Of a stretch of DNA of 41,832 nucleotides, positions 33,885 through 41,832 are shown in pieces. Within the stretch, counting starts at the first letter, position 1; each line of letters begins with the position of its first letter. The DNA comes from DATJMJ01 sp035503915 (GTDB lineage Bacteria; Actinomycetota; Acidimicrobiia; Acidimicrobiales; Palsa-688): positions 1-41,832 of the forward strand of contig DATJSU010000008.1 of the NCBI GenBank assembly GCA_035503915.1, read 5' to 3'. The position numbers were made by a program, and so were the translations under genes. The notes under the pieces were generated by a model, which saw nothing but the letters and a program-made list of their open reading frames with translations, did no database searches and was not told the DNA's origin.

Positions 33885-35354
33885 TTACAGATCGGCCCAC
33901 GAAGGTTGCGCGAGCGGCGGAGCGGGCATGTCGTCCCGGGCCATGGCCGGTAGATGGACGATGAACCGGGCACCACCCCCAGGTCGGTCGGTCACCTCCA
34001 CTGTCCCGTGGTGCGCCTTGACATGTTCGGCCACCAGGGCGAGGCCGAGCCCGGTCCCTGAACTACCCCCCCGCCGCCCCGCCGCCGCACCCCGGTAGAA
34101 GCGCTCGAAGACAGCTCCGCGCTCGGCTAGCCGGACCCCCGGGCCAGCGTCGTCGACGATGACCAGTGCCTCGTCCCCACGTCGCTCAACGAGGACGCAT
34201 AGCGCGCCGCCGGCGTGGGCCCGGGCATTGTCCAAGAGGTTGACCAGGACGCGCTGGAGCCGGCGGCGGTCACACAGCGCCCAGAGGTCCTCGGCGGCTG
34301 GGCGCACGCTGACGGGCACGGCCCCAGCTGTGTAAGTAGCGACCGTGTTGGCGACCAGGTCGTCGAGGGCGACCTCTTCGAGGTCCATGTTGGCGGCACC
34401 GGCGTCGAAGCGGGACATTTCAAGCAGGTCCTGCACCATGGCTGAAAACCGTCCGATTTCGGTGCCCAGCAGTTCGAGGGCCTTCTTGCCTTCCGGCGGG
34501 AGGTGCTCCTCCGAGCCGCGGAGCAGTTCGAGGCTTGCTTGAACGGTAGTGAGCGGGGACCTCAGCTCGTGGCTGACGTCGGAGGCGAAACGAGCGTCCC
34601 GCTTCATCCTCTCCTCGAGCGCCTCGACCATCTCATTGAAAGACCTAGCCAGTACGGCCAGGTCTGGGTCATCGGCGGGCGGGAGGCGTTGGTCCAGCGC
34701 GCCCTTGGCGATGGCGGCGGCGACTTCGGTGATCCTGCTGAGAGGGCGCACGACGCGGCCGCTTGCCCATCTACCGATCAGCAACCCCCCCGCCGTCGTG
34801 GCGAGAGAGCAGCCGAGGAGGACGCCGGCGAGAAGGTCGAGCGTGCGAGCCAGCTCGCTCAACGAGTGCACCTCGAAGTAGTCGGCGTCGAGGGCCCGGA
34901 GAGGCACGCCCACAGCGACGGCCGGCTGGCCTTGGACGATGACCCGCTGTCGCGCGGGGGCGCCCCGGTTGACGATTTGGATGAGCGCGGGTGGCAGGCC
35001 CGCCGGCGGCAAGGCGCGCGTTGCGCCTCCCACCGCCACCGATGCTGAGTACCACTTCTCGCCCTGGTAGAAGAGGGCGAGCGTGCCCTGCGCACTGGTC
35101 AACGAAGAGAGGATGTCTTCCACGTTTGTGCCCGCATTGGCCAGGTCCCGCTTGACCACGAGCGCGTTCAAGTACGTGCTTGTGACGGCTGTATTTTCGG
35201 CGCGAGCGAGCAAGTAGTGGTGCACGAGGACGTACGTGGTGACTGCCAAGGCGCCCGAAAGGGCGGCGGCGGCAGCAGCGAACGCAGCTGTGACCCTGGA
35301 GCGCAGCCCGAAACGATGCTGCGCTCCCCGGGATGCTTTCGCAGGTCTCTTCAT
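33885..35354 (-). CDS. mtrB: MtrB-like membrane sensor histidine kinase
   Basis: A 489-residue kinase. ATG 35354 overlaps the regulator stop in ATGA, which fixes the start; longer in-frame extensions run through the regulator gene. TM1 (about 17-42), an extracytoplasmic domain of about 120 residues, TM2 (about 165-190), HAMP (VVRPLSRITEVAAAIAKGAL), HisKA with His262 in SDVSHELRSPLTT, and HATPase motifs NLLDNARAHA, DDAGPGV and GTGLGLALV. In mycobacteria and streptomycetes MtrB senses envelope or division status and phosphorylates MtrA. The gene order mtrA-mtrB-GerMN lipoprotein supports orthology, although the sensor domain is shorter than in Mycobacterium; calling it MtrB is therefore probable rather than certain. 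Confidence 0.85.
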   Translation of the reverse strand: MKRPAKASRGAQHRFGLRSRVTAAFAAAAAALSGALAVTTYVLVHHYLLARAENTAVTSTYLNALVVKRDLANAGTNVEDILSSLTSAQGTLALFYQGEKWYSASVAVGGATRALPPAGLPPALIQIVNRGAPARQRVIVQGQPAVAVGVPLRALDADYFEVHSLSELARTLDLLAGVLLGCSLATTAGGLLIGRWASGRVVRPLSRITEVAAAIAKGALDQRLPPADDPDLAVLARSFNEMVEALEERMKRDARFASDVSHELRSPLTTVQASLELLRGSEEHLPPEGKKALELLGTEIGRFSAMVQDLLEMSRFDAGAANMDLEEVALDDLVANTVATYTAGAVPVSVRPAAEDLWALCDRRRLQRVLVNLLDNARAHAGGALCVLVERRGDEALVIVDDAGPGVRLAERGAVFERFYRGAAAGRRGGSSGTGLGLALVAEHVKAHHGTVEVTDRPGGGARFIVHLPAMARDDMPAPPLAQPSWADL

Positions 35355-36034
35355 GGTGGTTGGAGCTTGTAGCCAAGCCCCCTTACCGTGAGAACAAGTT
35401 GTGGGTTGGAAGGGTCGGCTTCGATTTTCGACCTGAGCCGGCCCACGTGGACGTCCACCAAGCGAGTGTCCCCGAAATAGTCGTACCCCCACACTCGGCT
35501 GAGCAACTGCGGCCTGCTCAATACCCATCCCGGCCTCGCGGCGAGCTCGCAGAGGAGCTTGAACTCCGTCCTCGTGAGAGGGACCTCGGCTCCAGTTTTG
35601 CGGACGGTGCACGCCTCGGGGCTGATCTCCAGTTCCCCGATCACAAGGGCCGCCCCATCGCGGGGACTGAGCTGGGCCCGGCGCATCAACGCCCGCACCC
35701 GGGCAGAAAGCTCCTTCGCCATGACCGGCTTGGTCAAATAGTCGTCTGCCCCAGCCTCCAGCCCTGCGACGACGTCATGGGTATCGGTACGTGCCGACAC
35801 GATGATCACGGGCACATCGCTGGAGTGGCGGAGCTGGCGCGTCACCTCGAAGCCGTCGACCCCCGGCAGCAGGAGGTCCACTAGGACCACGTCGGCGCGC
35901 CGCGCGTTGAAGCTGTCCAAACCCTCCTCTCCGCAAGCCGCTTCGGAAACGGCGTAGCCCTCCTGGCGCAGGACCATGCCCAGGGAGGCCCGGATGTTGG
36001 CGTCATCGTCGATCAGCAGGATGTGTGTCGCCAT
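35351..36034 (-). CDS. mtrA: MtrA-like OmpR-family response regulator
   Basis: A 227-residue regulator. Receiver: Asp9/Asp10/Asp11, phospho-acceptor Asp53 in VVLVDLLLPG, Ser in IIVSART and Lys in YLTKPV. The winged helix ends with WGYDYFGDTRLVDVHVGRLR and LTVRGLGYK, closely resembling MtrA of actinobacteria, which controls cell division, envelope and antibiotic genes. AAGGA lies eight bases before ATG 36034. The phosphatase/signal Thr of the receiver is replaced by Ser (VSART), which is functionally conservative. It is divergent from whiB, and a perfect direct repeat in the shared gap may be its own binding site. First gene of a three-gene unit. Confidence 0.9.
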   Translation of the reverse strand: MATHILLIDDDANIRASLGMVLRQEGYAVSEAACGEEGLDSFNARRADVVLVDLLLPGVDGFEVTRQLRHSSDVPVIIVSARTDTHDVVAGLEAGADDYLTKPVMAKELSARVRALMRRAQLSPRDGAALVIGELEISPEACTVRKTGAEVPLTRTEFKLLCELAARPGWVLSRPQLLSRVWGYDYFGDTRLVDVHVGRLRSKIEADPSNPQLVLTVRGLGYKLQPP

Positions 36035-36123
36035 CTACACGTCCTTACCCCAACAGGCGCCGAAAAGCTCGGGGCAATCATCCTGGCGCGGCGAGCAGAG
36101 GTGCAATGACCAACGAGGCTGGC

Positions 36124-36141
36124 TGTTACAAGAGTGTTACA
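36124..36141 (-). promoter_or_regulatory. Candidate MtrA box: TGTTACA direct repeat, 11-bp period
   Basis: TGTTACA at 36124-36130 and 36135-36141, exactly 11 bases apart (TGTAACA twice on the other strand). OmpR-family regulators bind direct repeats at this spacing, and MtrA sites in actinobacteria are GTNAC-type direct repeats. It lies 90 bases before mtrA and about 157 before whiB, so it could serve one or both. Confidence 0.5.
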
Positions 36142-36297
36142 TGTTCTCGCTCTAACCTTCACATTGACCGAGCAGCATAGGAGCCGTCGCCACCTGACGA
36201 AGGAGCTGAAATGGAAGTGGCACGCCAACACGTCCTCCCCTCTGCAGCCGCCTGAGCGTCCCAGGCATACGAAGGCGGTGTGCAAGGCGTGGGCCCT

Positions 36298-36591
36298 ATG
36301 GACAATGACTGTTCGGTCAACGGCGAGATCGCAGCTGACGCGGGAAGCTCTTGGACCGCTAAGGCACGCTGCCGAGATCTCCCGCCCGCGATTTTCTTTC
36401 CGAGCGACGGGCTCGGGGTCACAGTCGCCTGCCGGTACTGTGCAGAGTGCCCGGTCAGAGAACCGTGCTTGGAATACGCCCTTCAGCACCGGATCGAGCA
36501 CGGCGTTTGGGGAGGTGCCTCCGAGCGCGAGCGAGGACGTATCGCTCGTGGCCGCCGTGCCAGCGCTATTGCCAACAGTTTGACGTCCTAG
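36298..36591 (+). CDS. WhiB-family iron-sulfur transcription factor
   Basis: A small redox-sensing [4Fe-4S] protein of 97 residues that contacts the primary sigma factor. Numbering from the upstream GTG 36280, the four cluster cysteines are Cys31, Cys54, Cys57 and Cys63 (C-x22-C-x2-C-x5-C), followed by the GVWGG turn and the basic tail ERERGRIARGRR that binds DNA. ATG 36298 is preferred (AAGGC nine bases upstream), but GTG 36280 (103 residues) is possible. It resembles WhiB1/WhiB2-type proteins in length; I cannot assign the subclass. Divergent from mtrA and convergent with an arylsulfotransferase gene. Confidence 0.92.
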   Translation: MDNDCSVNGEIAADAGSSWTAKARCRDLPPAIFFPSDGLGVTVACRYCAECPVREPCLEYALQHRIEHGVWGGASERERGRIARGRRASAIANSLTS

Positions 36592-36686
36592 ACGAGCACC
36601 GGGCACGAGGGGCACGTTTTGCCGAGGCAGAGGGCCGGCCCATCCGTTGTCCGCCGAGCGAGCAAAACGCAGGAGCAGGGCCGCTC

Positions 36687-38285
36687 TTAGCTGATCGTTA
36701 CCTGGGGGGTGCGGCCGAGGACGTTCCCGTTGGCATCGAGGGCGTCTGCATCAAAGTAGACCGCCCCGTCACCGATGAGGTCGATGACGGTCTCAAAGCC
36801 GATCTTTGCGCCAGTGACCAGAGGTGAGAGCGCGGTCGGTGACGGACCACCGTTGACCCTCCAGGCAACCACCTCTGTAGCCCCGTTCCAGCTCACCCAG
36901 GCGGTGAAATGCCCGGCGACGGCGGCCGGCCTGACCACGAGAGCCATTTCGCTCTGGGGCGGGTTGCCCACCCAGTCGAACAGAAAGCTCCTGTAGCTCG
37001 CCGCCCCATCGGGGAAGCGCCCGTCGAGGACCAGCGGCGCAGCGAGCGTGCCGTACGAAGACGGGGCGTAGACACTGAAATATGGCCGGTAACCCCAGCC
37101 GACGACGTGGCTGCCATCATCCAAAAGCTGGCAATTACCTTGGCTGGGGGTGTTCATTTCGCCGTCAGTGTGGAGAAAGCGGTGCTGCAAGGTTGCGGTC
37201 TTGGCGACCATGTCCAAGTCGAGGACCTTGCCCGAAGCCCACTGCTCAGGACAAGGAGCGCTCGCGTCGTCAAAGAGGCTCAGGCCTGAGCCGTCCGCGA
37301 GCGCGCGGGCGTCATGCTGGTAATAGAAAGAAGCTCCCGGCCCCATGGAGAAATCGCTCTGTTTGCCACCGAGACGCCAGACGACACGGTCAGCTTGCCT
37401 GTCCACAAGGTACACCGCTGAGGTGTTCCTCGACGAGATGAGCAGGTTCCTTTCAGGGCCAGGCCACAGGTCGATCGAATTGATGTGGAAGTAGTCGAAG
37501 TAGCTGTGGCCGGCTCGGGCGTACGACAGGTCGAGCCCGACCTCGGGGTAGCACGCCCAGTCGAAGACAAGGTCGTTGGTGGCGATGTCGACTTCTTGGG
37601 CGTGGCCGATGAAAACGGCTACGTCGTCGTACCGGAGGGAAGCATCGTCGTACGCGGTGTGGAGGGCGGTGCCTTCCGGGGTGATTATGAACTCATGGAG
37701 GTCGCAGGGGTAACCGGTGCTGACGACCTGGCCGACCTGTTGATAGGTGTCGTCAGCGAGGACGTAGTAGCCGACACCGTGGGCGTCGATCACTGAGCCC
37801 TGGAACCACGTCAAGGTCGGCTTGCCGTTGTACATCTGCACGCGGAAGTTGAAGGGGACCTCGTCCCCGCCCGGTAGCGGCTTGAACCACACGAGGTCTC
37901 CCGAGGTCTCCAGGATCATCAGCCCAGGTGTCGCCCCCGAGGGGAACGGGCGCTCCCGCTCGTCCCCCGGGTTGGCCGCCAGTGGGTTCTTGGGGGCGCA
38001 GAAGATGTAGCCGGGCGTGGGCCCGAGCGCGAGGAACTGCGGAGTTGCGCTGACCGAAATACCGACCGGGGTGAGGTCAGGGCGGGTGACGTACCTGGAG
38101 AAATTGGGTGGCCTGAGGGGTTCAGTACCGACCTCGTTGGGCGCAGGTCCCGGAGCCTCGTCCCGCGGCCTGTGGTGGGATGAAATGAGGCGGCGCGCAG
38201 ACCGGGCTCCGAGCCCCAGGCCGAGACCGGCCTTGATGCCGCCGACAAGCAACGAACGCCGGTCGACCCGGCCACCTTCTTCCAT
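36687..38285 (-). CDS. Tat-exported arylsulfotransferase-family protein 1
   Basis: A 532-residue protein of the arylsulfotransferase (ASST / Arylsulfotran_2) family, a six-bladed propeller that in E. coli AssT moves sulfate between phenolic compounds through a sulfohistidine. A twin-arginine signal is at the N terminus (DRRSLLVGG). The active-site set matches AssT: DYFHINSI with His267 and Asn269, Arg286 in ISSRN, and His324 in YQHDAR, the position of the sulfated His. Other family landmarks: DLHEF, GKPTLTWFQG, VVWRLGGKQSDF, VSWNGATEV. The start ATG 38285 has AAAGGCGGG eight bases upstream. It faces two paralogues across a 295-base divergent region. Natural substrates are unknown. Confidence 0.9.
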   Translation of the reverse strand: MEEGGRVDRRSLLVGGIKAGLGLGLGARSARRLISSHHRPRDEAPGPAPNEVGTEPLRPPNFSRYVTRPDLTPVGISVSATPQFLALGPTPGYIFCAPKNPLAANPGDERERPFPSGATPGLMILETSGDLVWFKPLPGGDEVPFNFRVQMYNGKPTLTWFQGSVIDAHGVGYYVLADDTYQQVGQVVSTGYPCDLHEFIITPEGTALHTAYDDASLRYDDVAVFIGHAQEVDIATNDLVFDWACYPEVGLDLSYARAGHSYFDYFHINSIDLWPGPERNLLISSRNTSAVYLVDRQADRVVWRLGGKQSDFSMGPGASFYYQHDARALADGSGLSLFDDASAPCPEQWASGKVLDLDMVAKTATLQHRFLHTDGEMNTPSQGNCQLLDDGSHVVGWGYRPYFSVYAPSSYGTLAAPLVLDGRFPDGAASYRSFLFDWVGNPPQSEMALVVRPAAVAGHFTAWVSWNGATEVVAWRVNGGPSPTALSPLVTGAKIGFETVIDLIGDGAVYFDADALDANGNVLGRTPQVTIS

Positions 38286-38580
38286 CCGGCCCGCCTTTCA
38301 AACCCCGGTACTGCCAGCCACTCCGTTCTGTCTAGCCGGTAAGCGCTCGATTGTGTGCTCGGCAGGTGCCGGCTCACGAGCGCGTGCCCTCGCGGTGCCT
38401 CACTGAGCGGCGTTGGCCCGCCGACGACGGTGCCAACGCCGCTGAGGGCCCGGTGAAACGTGCTTGGGCCCTACCAGCAGAAAACATTTACCAGTTTGGT
38501 ACAAATCCCTCAGCCTTTCTTCACGAAAAGTGGGGAGCGTCCTACCGGGCACAACGCCGGGACAAAAAGGACGTGGACTG
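38286..38580. promoter_or_regulatory. Divergent promoter region of arylsulfotransferase genes with palindrome
   Basis: No gene is seen in these 295 bases. The palindrome TACCA-GTT-TGGTA lies at 38489-38501, with A/T-rich flanks (ATTTACC...GTACAAAT) in otherwise GC-rich DNA, about 80 bases before the second paralogue's ATG. It is a candidate regulator site for one or both directions. AAAGGA at about 38566 is the ribosome site of the plus-strand gene. Confidence 0.4.
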
Positions 38581-40131
38581 ATGACCACACGTAGGCAGTT
38601 CTTGGGCTTTAGTGCAGGTGCGGCTGCAGGGCTGGTCGGGCTGGGCCCGAGGCGATTTTTCGAAAGTGGGCTCGAAGCTGTGCTTGCTCCCACCGGTCGC
38701 GCTCCCAATTCTGCTGCACGAGGGCAGCTGACGGGCGCCACGACTTCGCCCACTGCTGAGGTCAACCAGTTCTTTAGCCGCCCTGACTTGCACCCGCCGC
38801 GCATTAGCGCCGTGGGGGTAGCGAGTTCTTTCACCCTGGGCGGCTCCAGCGGGCGCTTTTTGCTGATCACCCCCAACCGCTCGAAGGGGGCCGCAGCCGG
38901 CGGGCAATCGGGGCTGATGATCCTTGACGGCGACGCCCGTATGCGCTGGTTCCTCCCCACCGAGAACGCCCCTTTCGACCTGCAATGCCAGTTCTACAAA
39001 GGCAAGCAGGTGTTCACCTGGTGGCAGGGCGGGGTCACCAACGGCACGGGGGCCGGAGAAGCGGTCCTGGCCGACATGTCGTTCAACCAAATAGCGCGGC
39101 TCACCCAGTCTGGCGGGCTTACGCCCGACCTTCACGAGCTCACCTTGACCAACGAAGGTACCGCCCTCATGACTTCCTACCACACCGAGGCCGCCGACCT
39201 GTCTAGCGTTGGCGGCCCGACGAAGGGTTACGTGCTGGCTTCGTCCGCCATGGAGGTGGACGTAGCCACGGGCAAGCTGGCCTGGAGCTGGGAGAGCCTC
39301 GACCACGTCCCCATCTCGGCGACGTACCAAAAGTTCAGCGGCGGCACCGAGCAGGACCCGTTCGATTACTTCCATATCAACTCGATAGCTGTTGCGCCTG
39401 ACGGGGAGCTGATCATCTCGTCCCGGAACACTTGGTGCATCTACAAGGTCTCCCGCACTACCGGCGAGGTGATATGGCGTCTCAACGGGAAATCCTCGGA
39501 TTTCGCCATGGGCGAGGGGACTCCTTTTTACTGGCAGCACCATGCCCGCCCCCACGGCAACGGTGTGCTCAGCGTTTTCGACGATGGGGCCGCCCCAGCC
39601 GAAGAGACTGTCTCGCGGGGGCTGGTCCTGAAACTTGACGAGACGGCCATGACCTGCACGCTCGAGCGCGCGGTGTCCCACCCAGGCGTGCTCGCCGTGG
39701 CTGAGGGGAGCGTGCAGCTCCTGAACGACGGCGGGATGTTCGTCGGCTTCGGCGCCGAGCCCTATTTCTCGAGATTTTCGGCCCAGGGCGAGCTCTTGGT
39801 GGACGGGCACCTCCCAACAGACGTCACTTCCTATCGCGCTTTTGTCGCCGATTTCGCCACGACGCCGACGGGCACGCCGGCTGTGGCGGTCGGCTCGGCG
39901 GCCAAGGGGAGCCGCGTGGTCTACGTCAGCTGGAACGGGGCAACAGAGGTCCTAGCGTGGCGAGTCTTTGCAGGGCCCACGTCGAGTGCCCTGTCTGCGA
40001 GCGCGACGGCCGACTGGGCCGACTTCGAGACTGCCGTGACAGTGAACAGCGCAGGGCCTTATTTCCAGGTTGCAGCGCTGGACAGTGCGGGTGGCGAGCT
40101 CGCTCGCTCGGACGTGGTCAGGGCGAGCTAG
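38581..40131 (+). CDS. Tat-exported arylsulfotransferase-family protein 2
   Basis: A 516-residue paralogue of the preceding protein. The twin-arginine motif TTRRQFLGFSAGAA opens it, with ATG 38581 chosen for position just before RR and AAAGGA upstream; the longer in-frame start at 38464 would add a non-signal segment. Active-site residues are conserved: His265 and Asn267 in DYFHINSI, Arg282 in ISSRN, His320 in WQHHAR. Shared landmarks include DLHEL, IWRLNGKSSDF and VSWNGATEV. It precedes the third paralogue by 45 bases, so the two are probably co-transcribed. Sulfate donor and acceptor are unknown. Confidence 0.9.
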   Translation: MTTRRQFLGFSAGAAAGLVGLGPRRFFESGLEAVLAPTGRAPNSAARGQLTGATTSPTAEVNQFFSRPDLHPPRISAVGVASSFTLGGSSGRFLLITPNRSKGAAAGGQSGLMILDGDARMRWFLPTENAPFDLQCQFYKGKQVFTWWQGGVTNGTGAGEAVLADMSFNQIARLTQSGGLTPDLHELTLTNEGTALMTSYHTEAADLSSVGGPTKGYVLASSAMEVDVATGKLAWSWESLDHVPISATYQKFSGGTEQDPFDYFHINSIAVAPDGELIISSRNTWCIYKVSRTTGEVIWRLNGKSSDFAMGEGTPFYWQHHARPHGNGVLSVFDDGAAPAEETVSRGLVLKLDETAMTCTLERAVSHPGVLAVAEGSVQLLNDGGMFVGFGAEPYFSRFSAQGELLVDGHLPTDVTSYRAFVADFATTPTGTPAVAVGSAAKGSRVVYVSWNGATEVLAWRVFAGPTSSALSASATADWADFETAVTVNSAGPYFQVAALDSAGGELARSDVVRAS

Positions 40132-40176
40132 TGCCTGAGGCAGAGATCGTCGGGGCGCCCGGAGGTTGGCCAGTGC

Positions 40177-41715
40177 TTGGCCGGCCAAAGGCTATCGCCC
40201 ACTGCTAGCCAGGTGCCGAGGCAGTTCGGAGAGACGATTTCGAGGCGCGACCTGCTACGCCTCGGTGGTGGCCTGGCGTTGGGCGCCGGGCTCGTGTCCG
40301 TGGCGGCTTGCGGGGGCACCCGCTCGCGCGGGCGAGCGACTGCGATCCAGAGCGATGTACAGAGCTTCCAGTCCTACCCAGGCCTTCACCCAGCTGCGGT
40401 CAAGATCGGGCTCAACCAAGGAGGCCAATCTCCGGGCCTCATCTTGATGGACAGCCACTTCGGGCCGGGCCAGCAAGGCCCGATAATCCTGGACGGCGAC
40501 GGCAACCTCGTATGGTTCAAAGAAGTTTCGGCCAGTGGTAGCGCGCTGCGTGCCTTCAACCTAAAAGCCGAGACGTACGCGGGCGAGCCCGTACTGACCT
40601 GGTTCGAGGGGAAGGTGGTATCGGGCCACGGGCAAGGCCATTACGAGATCGTGGACGCGTCCTATTCGCAGGTGGCGGTTGTCGAAGCCGGCAACGGTTA
40701 CCAGGGCGACCTGCACGAGTTCTTCCTAACCCCGCAAGGGACTGCCTTCTTTACCTGTTACGGCACGGGCTACGCCGACCTGTCGTCCCTGGGCGGTGGG
40801 GAACATGCCCCGTACTTCTACGGCGTTGCCCAAGAGGTCGACGTGAAGACGGGAAAGGTGTTGTTCCAATGGCGCAGCGACGAGCACGTAGCTTTCTCCG
40901 AGTCGTATGCCCCCGTGCCCAAGGACGGGACCACCCCGTGGGACTATTTCCACATCAACTCGCTTTCCCTTTCGGGCCCGGACGACCTGCTCATATCGTC
41001 CCGGCACACATGGACGGTGTACAAGGTCAGCCGCCGCACCGGCGCAGTGCTTTCGAGGATGGGCGGCAAGAAGAGCGACTTCAAGTTCGAGAGCGGAGCC
41101 GCTTATGCCTGGCAGCACGACGTCACCCAACAACCCGATGGGCGGGTCACCGTTTTCGACAACGGGACGGGCTTGTACGTGACACAACCAGACTCGCGGG
41201 CCCTGGTACTGGCGGTCGACGATGCGGCGGGCACGGTGGGCCTCGTGCACGCCTACTCCCACCCCCGCAATGCCCTCCGGGCGGGCGCTTTGGGCAGCGT
41301 CCAGGTGCTCCCAGACGGCCATATCTTCGTCGGTTGGGGGGTGCACGGGTGGTACACCGAATTCGAGGCAGACGGGGCCCCCCTTCTCGACGGCAACCTT
41401 GCCGGGGGCGCCACTGCGTCCTATCGGGCTTTTCGCTCCCCCTGGACGAGCCAACCCGCCGAGCCGCCCGGAGTGGCGGTAAAGCTCACCAACCAGGGCA
41501 TGACTGTCTTCGCAGCCTGGAACGGCGCTACCGAAGTCAGCCACTGGGCCGTGCTTGGAGGCAATGACCGCTCGCGCTTGCGCACTGTCAAGGTTGCGCC
41601 GAAGAACGGTTTCGAGACGGCCATTGCGGTCGGGCACCGGGTGCGATATGTGGCGGTCTCCGCCCTCGACGCCGGCGGGCACCAGTTGGGGCTATCGGCG
41701 ACCATCTCGACCTGA
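40177..41715 (+). CDS. Tat-exported arylsulfotransferase-family lipoprotein 3
   Basis: A 512-residue paralogue. The signal combines a twin-arginine motif (SRRDLLRLGGG) with a lipobox (SVAACGG), so it should be a Tat lipoprotein fixed to the outer face of the membrane, unlike the two others. Active site: His259 and Asn261 in DYFHINSL, Arg276 in ISSRH, His314 in WQHDV. The start used is TTG 40177, with GGAGG at 40161-40165 (11-base spacer); no ATG lies before the signal, so a nearby alternative start cannot be excluded. It follows the second paralogue by 45 bases and ends 117 bases before the window edge. Confidence 0.88.
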   Translation: MAGQRLSPTASQVPRQFGETISRRDLLRLGGGLALGAGLVSVAACGGTRSRGRATAIQSDVQSFQSYPGLHPAAVKIGLNQGGQSPGLILMDSHFGPGQQGPIILDGDGNLVWFKEVSASGSALRAFNLKAETYAGEPVLTWFEGKVVSGHGQGHYEIVDASYSQVAVVEAGNGYQGDLHEFFLTPQGTAFFTCYGTGYADLSSLGGGEHAPYFYGVAQEVDVKTGKVLFQWRSDEHVAFSESYAPVPKDGTTPWDYFHINSLSLSGPDDLLISSRHTWTVYKVSRRTGAVLSRMGGKKSDFKFESGAAYAWQHDVTQQPDGRVTVFDNGTGLYVTQPDSRALVLAVDDAAGTVGLVHAYSHPRNALRAGALGSVQVLPDGHIFVGWGVHGWYTEFEADGAPLLDGNLAGGATASYRAFRSPWTSQPAEPPGVAVKLTNQGMTVFAAWNGATEVSHWAVLGGNDRSRLRTVKVAPKNGFETAIAVGHRVRYVAVSALDAGGHQLGLSATIST

Positions 41716-41832
41716 GCCGGAACGTGGTGCGCGGTCCCTCGGCGCAATGATGACGCGAGAGAGCGTCCAGTACACGCCCGGTGGCAGCGAGCGCGTAGTT
41801 GAGCACCACGATGTGATGCCATCATTCAGCCC
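41716..41832. other. Window end, no gene seen
   Basis: The last 117 bases after the third arylsulfotransferase contain no start with a convincing ribosome site and no recognised motif. Confidence 0.4.

Noticed and set aside
1..41832. CRISPR arrays, intact insertion sequences, phage or integrase genes
   Set aside because: No regularly spaced repeats and no transposase or integrase motif were found on either strand.

Overview
The window is high-GC throughout. It carries a WhiB protein, an MtrA/MtrB-like two-component pair with an adjoining GerMN lipoprotein, an ECF41-type sigma factor, a BTAD/SARP-type regulator and a surface protein ending in GYWLV..DGG..FGDA repeats. Together these point to an actinobacterium. 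The last repeat type, and the mix of genes, best fits the class Acidimicrobiia; this is an inference from gene content, with no rRNA marker present. No RNA genes, intact insertion sequences or CRISPR arrays were found.

Layout. (1) 1-8.7 kb, glycan region: a 5'-partial divergent gene, a very large BTAD-cyclase-like-AAA-TPR regulator, a GH5 glycosidase, a convergent GH78 alpha-L-rhamnosidase, and the C-terminal stump of a sugar ABC permease that overlaps the rhamnosidase start. (2) 8.7-9.5 kb: no intact gene. (3) 9.5-20.9 kb, signalling island: a chemoreceptor, a GAF-PAS protein, an EAL-HDOD protein, a tightly overlapping opposite-strand operon (HD-GYP, hybrid-free histidine kinase, two stand-alone receivers), a frameshifted hypothetical gene, and a membrane GGDEF-EAL enzyme. 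c-di-GMP synthesis, degradation and degenerate-binding modules lie together. (4) 20.9-22.7 kb: a NiCoT nickel/cobalt permease divergent from a Fur-family regulator, with a Nur-box-like site over the predicted permease promoter. (5) 22.8-24.8 kb: an ECF41 sigma factor between fragments of an MFS exporter and a berberine-bridge-type oxidase. (6) 24.8-26.7 kb: a DrrAB-type ABC exporter. (7) 27.0-29.8 kb: an OmpR/HK pair divergent from a lipoprotein made of two copies of a C-x3-H module. (8) 30.0-36.6 kb: a 1038-residue secreted repeat protein, then mtrA-mtrB-GerMN lipoprotein, and a divergent whiB. (9) 36.7-41.7 kb: three Tat-exported arylsulfotransferase paralogues, two in tandem and one divergent.

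How the genes may work together. The left end looks like a remnant glycan-use locus that kept its hydrolases and a possible regulator but lost its transporter. The middle integrates cues through chemoreceptor, GAF/PAS and Cache-type sensors into c-di-GMP turnover. The right end is cell-envelope biology: an essential-type envelope two-component system, large surface proteins and exported sulfotransferases. Four decayed genes (about 8.4, 17.9, 22.8 and 24.5 kb) show repeated gene loss. The most unusual items are the cluster of three arylsulfotransferases with a complete conserved active site, the duplicated C-x3-H lipoprotein, and the candidate operator sites in front of the BTAD regulator, the nickel permease and mtrA/whiB.
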